From: Gibbula magus
Taxonomy: Eukaryota; Mollusca; Gastropoda; Trochida; Trochidae
Reading direction: 5' to 3'
Assembly (NCBI GenBank): GCA_936450465.1
Contig: OW388294.1
Location: 558,001-622,000, forward strand
DNA: 64,000 nucleotides
Below the pieces are notes generated by a model. The model saw nothing but the letters and a program-made list of their open reading frames with translations. It had not been told where the DNA came from and ran no database searches. The position numbers and the translations under genes are program-made. Below, piece after piece: positions 34,660-45,798 of the stretch; positions within the stretch are counted from its first letter, which is position 1, and each line of letters opens with the position of its first letter.

Positions 34660-37600
34660 TGGTTAGAAGTGTTAAATCAGAGGAATGTTCCGTGGTTAGA
34701 AGCGTTTAATCAGAGGAATGTTCCGTGGTTAGAAGCGTTAAATCAGAGGAATTTTCCGTGGTTAGAAGTGTTAAATCAGAGGAATGTTCCGTGGTTAGAA
34801 GCGTTTAATCAGAGGAATGTTCCGTGGTTAGAAGCGTTAAATCAGAGGAATTTTCCGTGGTTAGAAGTGTTAAGTCAGAGGAATGTTCCGTGGTTAGAAG
34901 TGTTAAATCAGAGGAATGTTCCGTGATTAGAAGTGTTAAATCAGAGGAATGTTCCGTGATTAGAAGTGTTAAGTCAGAGGAATGTTCCGTGGTTAGAAGT
35001 GTTAAATCAGAGGAATGTTCCGTGGATAGAAGCGTTTAATCAGAGGAATGTTCCGTGGTTAGAAGCGTTAAATCAGAGGAATGTTCCATGGTTAGAAGCG
35101 TTTAATCAGAGGAATGTTCCGTGGTTAGAAGCGTTTAATCAGAGGAATGTTTCGTGGTTAGAAGGGTTTTATCAGAGGAATGTTCCGTGGTTAGAAGCAT
35201 TTAATCAGAGGAATGTTTCGTGGTTAGAAGGGTTTAATCAGAGGAATGTTCCGTGGTTAGAAGCATTTAATCAGAGGAATGTTCCGTGGTTAGAAGCGTT
35301 TAATCAGAGGAATGTTCCGTGGTTAGAAGCGTTAAATCAGAGGAATGTTCCGTGGTTAGAAGCGTTTAATCAGAGGAATGTTTCGTGGTTAGAAGGGTTT
35401 AATCAGAGGAATGTTCCGTGGTTAGAAGCGTTTAATCAGAGGAATGTTCCGTGGTTAGAAGCGTTTAATCAGAGGAATGTTTCGTGGTTAGAAGGGTTTA
35501 ATCAGAGGAATGTTTCGTGGTTAGAAGCGTTTAATCAGAGGAATGTTCCATGGTTAGAAGGGTTTAATCAGAGGAATGTTCCGTGGTTAGAAGCGTTTAA
35601 TCAGAGGAATGTTCCGTGGTTAGAAGCGTTAAATCAGAGGAATTTTCCGTGGTTAGAAGTGTTAAATCAGAGGAATGTTCCGTGGTTAGAAGCGTTTAAT
35701 CAGAGGAATGTTCCGTGGTTAGAAGCGTTAAATCAGAGGAATTTTCCGTGGTTAGAAGTGTTAAGTCAGAGGAATGTTCCGTGGTTAGAAGTGTTAAATC
35801 AGAGGAATGTTCCGTGATTAGAAGTGTTAAATCAGAGGAATGTTCCGTGATTAGAAGTGTTAAGTCAGAGGAATGTTCCGTGGTTAGAAGCGTTTAATCA
35901 GAGGAATGTTCCGTGGTTAGAAGGGTTTAATCAGAGGAATGTTCCGTGGTTAGAAGCATTTAATCAGAGGAATGTTTCGTGGTTAGAAGGGTTTAATCAG
36001 AGGAATGTTCCGTGGTTAGAAGCATTTAATCAGAGGAATGTTCCGTGGTTAGAAGCGTTTAATCAGAGGAATGTTCCGTGGTTAGAAGCATTTAATCAGA
36101 GGAATGTTTCGTGGTTAGAAGGGTTTAATCAGAGGAATGTTCCGTGGTTAGAAGCATTTAATCAGAGGAATGTTTCGTGGTTAGAAGGGTTTATTCAGAG
36201 GAATGTTCCGTGGTTAGAAGCATTTAATCAGAGGAATGTTCCGTGGTTAGAAGGGTTTAATCAGAGGAATGTTCCGTGGTTAGAAGCATTTAATCAGAGG
36301 AATGTTCCATGGTTAGAAGGGTTTAATCAGAGGAATGTTCCATGGTTAGAAGCGTTTAATCAGAGGAATGTTCCATGGTTAGAAGCGTTTAATCAGAGGA
36401 ATGTTCCATGGTTAGAAGCGTTTAATCAGAGGAATGTTCCGTGGTTAGAAGCGTTTAATCAGAGGAATGTTCCATGGTTAGAAGGGTTTAATCAGAGGAA
36501 TGTTCCATGGTTAGAAGGGTTTAATCAGAGGAATGTTTCGTGGTTAGAAGCGTTTAATCAGAGGAATGTTTCGTGGTTAGAAGGGTTTAATCAGAGGAAT
36601 GTTCCATGGTTAGAAGCGTTAAATCAGAGGAATGTTCCGTGGTTAGAAGCGTTTAATCAGAGGAATGTTCCGTGGTTAGAAGCGTTTAATCAGAGGAATT
36701 TTTCGTGGTTAGAAGGGTTTAATCAGAGGAATGTTCCGTGGTTAGAAGCGTTTAATCAGAGGAATGTTCCGTGGATAGAAGCGTTTAATCAGAGGAATGT
36801 TCCGTGGTTAGAAGCGTTTAATCAGAGGAATGTTCCGTGATTAGAAGTGTTAAGTCAGAGGAATGTTCCGTGGTTAGAAGTGTTAAATCAGAGGAATGTT
36901 CCGTGGATAGAAGCGTTTAATCAGAGGAATGTTCCGTGGTAAGAAGCGTTTAATCAGAGGAATGTTCCGTGGTTAGAAGCGTTTAATCAGAGGAATGTTC
37001 CGTGGTTAGAAGCATTAAATCAGAGGAATGTTCCGTGGTTAGAAGTGTTAAGTCAGAGGAATGTTCCGTGGATAGAAGGGTTAAGTCAGAGGAATGTTCC
37101 GTGGTTAGAAGCGTTTAATCAGAGGAATGTTTCGTGGTTAGAAGCATTTAATCAGAGGAATGTTCCGTGGTTAGAAGCGTTAAATCAGAGGAATGTTCCG
37201 TGGTTAGAAGTGTTAAGTCAGAGGAATGTTCCGTGGATAGAAGGGTTAAGTCAGAGGAATGTTCCGTGGTTAGAAGTGTTAAATCAGAGGAATGTTCCGT
37301 GGATAGAAGTGTTAAATCAGAGGAATGTTCCGTGATTAGAAGTGTTAAATCAGAGGAATGTTCCGTGATTAGAAGTGTTAAGTCAGAGGAATGTTCCGTG
37401 GTTAGAAGTGTTAAATCAGAGGAATGTTCCGTGGATAGAAGCGTTTAATCAGAGGAATGTTCCGTGGTTAGAAGCGTTAAATCAGAGGAATGTTCCGTAG
37501 TTAGAAGGGTTTAATCAGAGGAATGTTCCGTGGTTAGAAGCGTTTAATCAGAGGAATGTTCCGTGGTTACAAGCATTTTATCAGAGGAATGTTCCGTGGT

Positions 37601-40600
37601 TAGAAGCGTTTAATCAGAGGAATGTTCCGTGATTAGAAGTGTTAAGTCAGAGGAATGTTCCGTGGTTAGAAGTGTTAAATCAGAGGAATGTTCCGTGGAT
37701 AGAAGCGTTTAATCAGAGGAATGTTCCGTGGTTAGAAGCGTTAAATCAGAGGAATGTTCCATGGTTAGAAGCATTTAATCAGAGGAATGTTCCGTGGTTA
37801 GAAGCGTTAAATCAGAGGAATTTTCCGTGGTTAGAAGTGTTAAGTCAGAGGAATGTTCCGTGGTTAGAAGTGTTAAATCAGAGGAATGTTCCGTGATTAG
37901 AAGTGTTAAATCAGAGGAATGTTCCGTGATTAGAAGTGTTAAGTCAGAGGAATGTTCCGTGGTTAGAAGTGTTAAATCAGAGGAATGTTCCGTGGATAGA
38001 AGCGTTTAATCAGAGGAATGTTCCGTGGTTAGAAGCGTTAAATCAGAGGAATGTTCCATGGTTAGAAGCATTTTATCAGAGGAATGTTCCGTGGTTAGAA
38101 ACGTTTAATCAGAGGAATGTTCCGTGGTTAGAAGCGTTTAATCAGAGGAATGTTCCGTGGTTAGAAGTGTTAAATCAGAGGAATGTTCCGTGATTAGAAG
38201 CGTTTAATCAGAGGAATGTTCCGTGGTTAGAAGTGTTAAATCAGAGGAATGTTCCGTGGTTAGAAGCGTTTAATCAGAGGAATGTTCCATGGTTACAAGC
38301 GTTAAATCAGAGGAATGTTCCGTGGTTAGAAGCATTTTATCAGAGGAATGTTCCGTGGTTAGAAGCGTTTAATCAGAGGAATGTTCCGTGGTTAGAAGCG
38401 TTTAATCAGAGGAATGTTCCGTGATTAGAAGTGTTAAGTCAGAGGAATGTTCCGTGGTTAGAAGTGTTAAATCAGAGGAATGTTCCGTGGATAGAAGCGT
38501 TTAATCAGAGGAATGTTCCGTGGTTAGAAGCGTTAAATCAGAGGAATGTTCCATGGTTAGAAGCATTTAATCAGAGGAATGTTCCGTGGTTAGAAGCGTT
38601 AAATCAGAGGAATTTTCCGTGGTTAGAAGTGTTAAGTCAGAGGAATGTTCCGTGGTTAGAAGTGTTAAATCAGAGGAATGTTCCGTGATTAGAAGTGTTA
38701 AATCAGAGGAATGTTCCGTGATTAGAAGTGTTAAGTCAGAGGAATGTTCCGTGGTTAGAAGTGTTAAATCAGAGGAATGTTCCGTGGATAGAAGCGTTTA
38801 ATCAGAGGAATGTTCCGTGGTTAGAAGCGTTAAATCAGAGGAATGTTCCGTGGTTAGAAGCGTTTAATCAGAGGAATGTTCCGTGGTTAGAAGTGTTTAA
38901 TCAGAGGAATGTTTCGTGGTTAGAAGCGTTTAATTAGAGGAATGTTCCGTGGTTAGAAGCGTTTAATCAGAGGAATGTTCCGTGGTTAGAAGGGTTTAAT
39001 CAGAGGAATGTTCCGTGGTTAGAAGCGTTTAATCAGAGGAATGTTCCGTGGTTAGAAGCGTTTAATCAGAGGAATGTTCCATGGTTAGAAGTGTTAAATC
39101 AGAGGAATGTTCCGTGGTTAGAAGCGTTTAATCAGAGGAATGTTCCGTGGATAGAAGCGTTTAATCAGAGGAATGTTTCGTGGTTAGAAGCGTTTAATCA
39201 GAGGAATGTTCCGTGGTTAGAAGCGTTTAATCAGAGGAATGTTCCGTGGTTAGAAGGGTTTAATCAGAGGAATGTTTCGTGGTTAGAAGCGTTTAATCAG
39301 AGGAATGTTCCGTGGTTAGAAGCGTTTAATCAGAGGAATGTTCCGTGGTTAGAAGCGTTTAATCAGAGGAATGTTTCGTGGTTAGAAGTGTTTAATCAGA
39401 GGAATGTTCCGTGGTTAGAAGCGTTTAATCAGAGGAATGTTTCGTGGTTAGAAGCGTTTAATCAGAGGAATTTTCCGTGGTTAGAAGCGTTAAGTCAGAG
39501 GAATGTTCCGTGGTTAGAAGTGTTAAATCAGAGGAATGTTCCGTGGATAGAAGCGTTTAATCAGAGGAATGTTCCGTGGTTAGAAGCGTTAAATCAGAGG
39601 AATGTTCCGTGGATAGAAGCGTTTAATCAGAGGAATGTTCCGTGGTTAGAAGCGTTAAATCAGAGGAATGTTCCATGGTTAGAAGCATTTAATCAGAGGA
39701 ATGTTCCGTGGATAGAAGCGTTTAATCAGAGGAATGTTCCGTGGTTAGAAGTGTTAAATCAGAGGAATGTTCCGTGGTTAGAAGTGTTAAATCAGAGGAA
39801 TGTTCCGTGGTTAGAAGTGTTAAATCAGAGGAATATTGCGTGGTTAGAAGCGTTCAATCAGAGGAATGTTCCGTGGTTAGAAGTGTTTAATCAGAGGAAT
39901 GTTCCGTGATTAGAAGTGTTAAATCAGAGGAATGTTCCGTGGTTAGAAGCGTTTAATCAGAGGAATTTTCCGTGGTTAGAAGCGTTTAATCAGAGGAATG
40001 TTCCGTGGTTAGAAGCGTTTAATCAGAGGAATGTTCCGTGGTTAGAAGCGTTAAATCAGAGGAATTTTCCGTGGTTAGAAGTGTTAAATCAGAGGAATGT
40101 TCCGTGGTTAGAAGCGTTTAATCAGAGGAATGTTCCGTGGTTAGAAGCGTTTAATCAGAGGAATGTTCCGTGGTTAGAAGCGTTAAATCAGAGGAATGTT
40201 CCGTGGTTAGAAGCGTTAAATCAGAGGAATGTTCCGTGGATAGAAGCGTTTAATCAGAGGAATGTTCCGTGGATAGAAGCGTTTAATCAGAGGAATGTTC
40301 CGTGGTTAGAAGTGTTAAATCAGAGTAATATTGCGTGGTTAGAAGCGTTTAATCAGAGTAATGTTCCGTGGTTAGAAGTGTTAAATCAGAGGAATGTTCC
40401 GTGGTTAGAAGCGTTAAATCAGAGAAATGTTCCGTGGATAGAAGCGTTAAATCAGAGGAATGTTCCGTGGTTAGAAGCGTTTAATCAGAGGAATGTTCCG
40501 TGGTTAGAAGTGTTAAATCAGAGGAATGTTCCGTGGTTAGAAGTGTTAAATCAGAGTAATATTGCGTGGTTAGAAGCGTTAAATCAGAGGAATGTTCCGT

Positions 40601-40930
40601 GGTTAGAAGCGTTTAATCAGAGGAATGTTCCGTGGTTAGAAGCGTTTAATCAGAGGAATGTTCCGTGGTTAGAAGCGTTTAATCAGAGGAATGTTCCGTG
40701 GTTAGAAGCGTTAAATCAGAGGAATGTTCCATGGTTAGAAGCATTTAATCAGAGGAATGTTCCGTGGTTAGAAGCGTTAAATCAGAGGAATTTTCCGTGG
40801 TTAGAAGTGTTAAGTCAGAGGAATGTTCCGTGGTTAGAAGTGTTAAATCAGAGGAATGTTCCGTGATTAGAAGTGTTAAATCAGAGGAATGTTCCGTGAT
40901 TAGAAGTGTTAAGTCAGAGGAATGTTCCGT
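34660..40930. repeat. Dispersed module of paired TGA-variant units within the satellite
   Basis: A module in which two successive units carry GTGATTAG and the following unit reads TTAAGTCAG occurs with its first TGA at 34924, 35815, 37333, 37894, 38686 and 40864. Intervals are 891, 1518, 561, 792 and 2178 bp, all exact multiples of 33. The 250-300 bp around each module are nearly the same. Confidence 0.85.
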
Positions 40931-41630
40931 GGTTAGAAGTGTTAAATCAGAGGAATGTTCCGTGGATAGAAGCGTTTAATCAGAGGAATGTTCCGTGGTT
41001 AGAAGCGTTAAATCAGAGGAATGTTCCATGGTTAGAAGCGTTTAATCAGAGGAATGTTCCGTGGTTAGAAGTGTTTAATCAGAGGAATGTTTCGTGGTTA
41101 GAAGCGTTTAATTAGAGGAATGTTCCGTGGTTAGAAGCGTTTAATCAGAGGAATGTTCCGTGGTTAGAAGGGTTTAATCAGAGGAATGTTCCGTGGTTAG
41201 AAGCGTTTAATCAGAGGAATGTTCCGTGGTTAGAAGCGTTTAATCAGAGGAATGTTCCATGGTTAGAAGTGTTAAATCAGAGGAATGTTCCGTGGTTAGA
41301 AGCGTTTAATCAGAGGAATGTTCCGTGGATAGAAGCGTTTAATCAGAGGAATGTTTCGTGGTTAGAAGCGTTTAATCAGAGGAATGTTCCGTGGTTAGAA
41401 GCGTTTAATCAGAGGAATGTTCCGTGGTTAGAAGGGTTTAATCAGAGGAATGTTTCGTGGTTAGAAGCGTTTAATCAGAGGAATGTTCCGTGGTTAGAAG
41501 CGTTTAATCAGAGGAATGTTCCGTGGTTAGAAGCGTTTAATCAGAGGAATGTTTCGTGGTTAGAAGTGTTTAATCAGAGGAATGTTCCGTGGTTAGAAGC
41601 GTTTAATCAGAGGAATTTTCCGTGGTTAGA
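38500..41630. repeat. About 1-kb block duplicated at 2178-bp (66-unit) spacing
   Basis: The unit order from about 38.5 to 39.47 kb is repeated from about 40.68 to 41.63 kb. For instance the TAATTAGAGG variant unit at about 38931 recurs at about 41109. The copies share rare variants and differ by only a few bases (CCG/CCA at 38862/41028). Confidence 0.85.
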
Positions 41631-42170
41631 AGTGTTAAATCAGAGTAATATTGCGTGGTTAGAAGCGTTTAATCAGAGGAATGTTCCGTGGTTAGAAGTG
41701 TTAAATCAGAGGAATGTTCCGTGGTTAGAAGCGTTAAATCAGAGAAATGTTCCGTGGATAGAAGCGTTAAATCAGAGGAATGTTCCGTGGTTAGAAGTGT
41801 TAAATCAGAGTAATATTGCGTGGTTAGAAGCGTTTAATCAGAGGAATGTTCCGTGGATAGAAGCGTTTAATCAGAGGAATGTTCCGTGGTTAGAAGTGTT
41901 AAATCAGAGTAATATTGCGTGGTTAGAAGCGTTTAATCAGAGGAATTATCCGTGGTTAGAAGCGTTTAATCAGAGGAATTTTCCGTGATTAGAAGCGTTT
42001 AATCAGAGGAATGTTCCGTGGTTAGAAGTGTTAAATCAGAGGAATGTTCCGTGGTTAGAAGCGTTAAATCAGAGAAATGTTCCGTGGATAGAAGCGTTAA
42101 ATCAGAGGAATGTTCCGTGGTTAGAAGCGTTAAATCAGAGGAATGTTCCGTGGTTAGAAGCGTTTAATCA

Positions 42171-42469
42171 TGTCTTCACGACTAGTGATTGTGTTAACTA
42201 TTTGGGCGGAGCTAGCGCCTGGTCGAAATGGGAAGTTTGACCTAAATCTAGACTCATATTTAGTTCTATTTGCTCTTGGTATAACTTACCTATGACTTTT
42301 ATGTCGTACACTTAGTATTCTGTTTTCCTCTTTATCCTCATATGACTGTTAAGTGCATAGAAATAAGTGAAAACAACAACAGTGAAATGGTGATTACAAT
42401 GAATGATGATCTAAAAATGGGTTTTGTTTATTTATGTATAGTCAACATAATTAAGGCAATTAATCATAA
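42171..42469. other. Unique sequence between two arrays
   Basis: The 33-bp array stops abruptly inside a unit (TTTAATCATGTCTTCACG). I see no feature here. Confidence 0.5.
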
Positions 42470-43720
42470 GGATCAAAGCACTGCAGGTGGAGTATAAGAG
42501 ATCGATATAGGATCAAAGCACTGTGGAGTATAAGAGATCGATATAGGATCAAAGCACTGCAGGTGGATTATAAGAGATCGATATAGGATCAAAGCACTGT
42601 GGAGTATAAGAGATCGATATAGGATCAAAGCACTGCAGGTGGAGTATAAGAGATCGATATAGGATCAAAGCACTGTGGAGTATAAGAGATCGATATAGGA
42701 TCAAAGCACTGCCGGTGGAGTATAAGAGATCGATATAGGATCAAAGCACTGTGCAGTATAAGAGATCGATATAGGATCAAAGCACTGCAGGTGGAGTATA
42801 AGAGATCGATATAGGATCAAAGCACTACAGGTGGAGTATAAGAGATCGATATAGGATCAAAGCTCTGTGGAGTACACGAGATCGATATAGGATCAAAGCA
42901 CTGCAGGTGGAGTATAAGAGATCGATATAGGATCAAAGCACTGCCGGTGGAGTATAAGAGATCGATATAGGATCAAAGCACTGTGCAGTATAAGAGATCG
43001 ATATAGGATCAAAGCACTGCAGGTGGAGTATAAGAGATCGATATAGGATCAAAGCACTACAGGTGGAGTATAAGAGATCGATATAGGATCAAAGCTCTGT
43101 GGAGTACACGAGATCGATATAGGATCAAAGCACTGCAGGTGGAGTATAAGAGATCGATATAGGTTCAAAGCACTGTGCAGTATAAGAGATCGATATAGGA
43201 TCAAAGCACTGCAGGTGGAGTATAAGAGATCGATATAGGATCAAAGCACTGTGCAGTATAAGAGATCGATATAGGATCAAAGCACTGCAGGTGGAGTATA
43301 AGAGATCGATATAGGATCATAGCACTACAGGTGGAGTATAAGAGATCGATATAGGATCAAAACTCTGTGGAGTACACGAGATCGATATAGGACCAAAGCA
43401 CTGCAGGTGGAGTATAAGAGATCGATATAGGATCAAAGCACTGCAGGTGGAGTATAAGAGATCGATATAGGATCAAAGCTCTGTGGAGTACACGAGGTCG
43501 ATATAGGATCAAAGCACTGCAGGTGGAGTATAAGAGATCGATATAGGATCAAAGCACTACAGGTGGAGTATAAGAGATCGATATAGGATCAAAGCTCTGT
43601 GGAGTACACGAGATCGATATAGGATCAAAGCACTGCAGGTGGAGTACACGAGATCGATATAGAATCAAAGCACTGCATGTGGAGTATAAGAGATCGTTAT
43701 AGGATCAAAGCACTGCAGGA
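42470..43720. repeat. 40/36-bp minisatellite, about 32 copies
   Basis: Units begin GGATCAAAGCACTGCAGGTG and continue GAGTATAAGAGATCGATATA. The short form lacks CAGG (ACTGTGGAG or ACTGTGCAG). At the left end long and short forms alternate strictly, giving a 76-bp dimer. Further right a three-unit order (long, ACTACAGG long, CTCTGTGGAGTACACG short) recurs. Every unit has the palindrome ATCGAT. Confidence 0.96.
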
Positions 43721-44314
43721 GATTCAGAGACAGATTTTCGAATTTTCTTCCCAACATGAATTCTGTTGAAATTGGTGTCCCCGTAGGTCAAAGGTCACTG
43801 AGCGGTTTACAAACATGTGTGAACCACGGGGAGTAAAGGTAAAGGTGGTGATATTCAGATAGTCCCCTCGGTTGTTATTTACCTGGCTTGTTTCATCTTA
43901 AAACATTTGAATCACTATTATCGGTCTATGAGTTTCTATATTTTAAATCGAAACGACTGAGTACTACGTGCGGCACGATCTATTCGTAAATCGTAAAAAG
44001 ACCAAATAGATTTGTAAATATAGTTATTGTCTTGAAAAACTATACAAACTACACAATATCAAATTATGGATGGAGATTAAGGGGGAAATGTGAAGTTTTT
44101 TCTAAACAGGACCATGTTGAATTTTATTGTTATGAAAGGTCAAAGTTCAGTGAGCGTTTTAAAACATGTGTGAAGCACGGGCCGGACGATGTGGAGACGT
44201 GAGAGGACGTGAGAGCGCATCCAGACAAACACGACACACGTCTCACAGGCATAGCAGGGGAAATGAGCTCTATATTGCAATGACTTAATCAATTTCTTAA
44301 GTAGTTGGAGTTCC
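43721..44314. other. Diverged ~70-bp duplication carrying DR1 motifs
   Basis: The segment 43755-43830 and the segment 44113-44181 are related, sharing GGTCAAAG, AGTGAGCG/ACTGAGCG, ACATGTGTGAA and CACGGG in the same order. Nothing else is recognised. Confidence 0.55.
43785..43797 (+). promoter_or_regulatory. Perfect DR1 element AGGTCA-A-AGGTCA
   Basis: Exact direct repeat of the nuclear-receptor half-site with 1-bp spacing. Its diverged partner at 44137-44149 (AGGTCA-A-AGTTCA) is also a valid DR1. Binding by HNF4/RXR-type receptors is inference. Confidence 0.3.
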
Positions 44315-44459
44315 ACACAACAAACACAAACAAACACAAACAAACACAAACAACACAAACAAACACAAACAAACACAAACAACACAAACAAACAAAAACA
44401 AAAACAAAAAACACAAAAAAAAAAAAACAACACAAACAAAAAAAACAAACACAAAAAAA

Positions 44460-44491
<32 letters not shown>

Positions 44492-44550
44492 AACACAAAC
44501 AAACACAAACAACACAAACAAACAAAAACAACACAAACAACACAAACAAC
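44315..44550. repeat. A-rich (ACAAAC)/(ACAAC) microsatellite
   Basis: Cytosine spaced every 3-5 bases in an A-only background, with pure A runs near 44410-44465. Frames on both strands (Cys/Phe/Val-rich or Thr/Lys/Asn-rich) are artefacts. Confidence 0.93.
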
Positions 44551-45426
44551 GCACATAGCCTACACTACATGGAGGAAGTAAGTTAATACTCCTCGACTCA
44601 AAATGATCAGGTTTTGGGTCCATTAAAATACCTAGTTATTGAAGTTCATGGAAGAATATACATGGCGTTTCACCTTCATTTTAGTATAAGCATTAGACGC
44701 ATTTCTTAATTTCCAGCTCCTGTTTACATTTAATCTGAGTTATCTCACGACAAGGTGGAGTGGGTTCACACGGAGGGTCAGATAGAGAAGTAAAAATTTT
44801 ATACTTCACATAGTCATTTGTAGAATCAAATTAATCTCTTTCTAATTTTATAAACTGTCATAAACAATATTTTTCAAAACTGATATAAGAGGATGGAATC
44901 TGAAAATCTGAAAATGAAAATGGTTCATAGGTTACATTTGAAAATGATCAATATATTCATATATAATTCTTTATATATCAATATATATTAAATATATGAC
45001 TATATGTTGTATATATATACGACTCTGTATATATCTTAGTCTATATATTCAAGTCTATATCGGTATACCCTGTATGAGATCGATACACGTTTCGTTTACA
45101 CTAAAACTAAATCAGGATGAATAATGGAAAAATAAGATAATGGGATATAATCTCGTGTATTGCCTGCCTGCACACTTGTTTACTGTGATATTCAGAAGGG
45201 AGATAATGTTGGAAAATATTTTCCATTCTATGTGTTCTACACGTGCCGGCCGAGCCATAAGTGTGCGATGCACGAGATATGATATCCCATTTATCATATC
45301 AAATTGCTTAATAATCATTTATTTTACAGCTTTATTTTTATAACCACGCAAGACTGCCGACAGAGACGTGCCCACCGGTCTACTGTAGATAAAGACATCG
45401 CAGCGTCAACCCGCACAATCACCAGT
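44551..45426. other. No supported gene; AT-rich tract
   Basis: Contains a TA-dense segment at about 44950-45060. No coding signal is seen. Confidence 0.45.
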
Positions 45427-45590
45427 GTACGTAGGTAGGTATCTGTCTATTATATACACACGTACCTCAATCAGCAGTGTAGGTAGGTAGGTATCTGTCT
45501 ATTTATATACACACGTACCTCAATCAGCAGTGTAGGTAGGTAGGTATCTGTCTATTTATATACACACGTACCTCAATCAGCAGTGACTGT
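45427..45590. repeat. 52/53-bp tandem repeat, 3 copies
   Basis: Copies begin GTAGGTAGGTATCTGTCTAT and contain ATACACACGTACCTCAATCA. The internal GTAG run varies from two to three. Confidence 0.9.
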
Positions 45591-45798
45591 TGATAGCCAG
45601 CTCTCGGTCTCCGGCAGTTTATACCTTTTGAGACGAGCATTTCTTCATTCTGCTCGCATTTATTATAGCTTTTGTTGTTTTATCTGATTTGTAATGGATT
45701 AAGAGCGAAAGTGTATCTACAAGTTTTGTACCATGTGATGTACATCATTGAACATTGTCATATCACTCCCTTTATCCATTAAACAAACATCCAAATAG
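45591..45798. other. Spacer between arrays
   Basis: No recognisable feature. Confidence 0.4.

Larger units (their letters stand above)
21346..42170. repeat. Giant 33-bp satellite array, about 630 copies
   Basis: An unbroken 20.8-kb array. The unit can be read as GAAGCGTTTAATCAGAGG followed by AATGTTCCGTGGTTA. Nearly every copy is exactly 33 bp; one 1-bp insertion is seen at about 21967. No transposon interrupts it. Variation is concentrated at a few sites: GCG/GTG/GGG/GCA, TTT/TTA, GTT/TTT, TTA/ATA, CCG/CCA and TGG/TGA. The same variants recur in fixed combinations, giving regional subfamilies and higher-order repeats. Because 33 is divisible by three, one frame reads FNQRNVPWLEA repeatedly and a second reads VRSVKSEECSV. 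TGA, TAG and TAA variants break the first frame into many pieces up to 701 codons. This is non-coding satellite DNA by the most economical reading, probably heterochromatic or centromere-like; that role is inference. Confidence 0.98.

Noticed and set aside
21346..42170. CRISPR-like array
   Set aside because: Units are contiguous with no spacers, and the genome is eukaryotic.
22360..42240. Long open frames reading NQRNVPWLEA in the 33-bp satellite, up to 701 codons
   Set aside because: The period is a multiple of three, so the frame stays open by default. Many copies carry TGA, TAG or TAA, stop-bearing blocks have been amplified, and a second frame is also often open.
44140..44623. Cys/Phe/Val-rich frames resembling membrane proteins
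   Set aside because: Translation of the A-rich (ACAAAC)n microsatellite.
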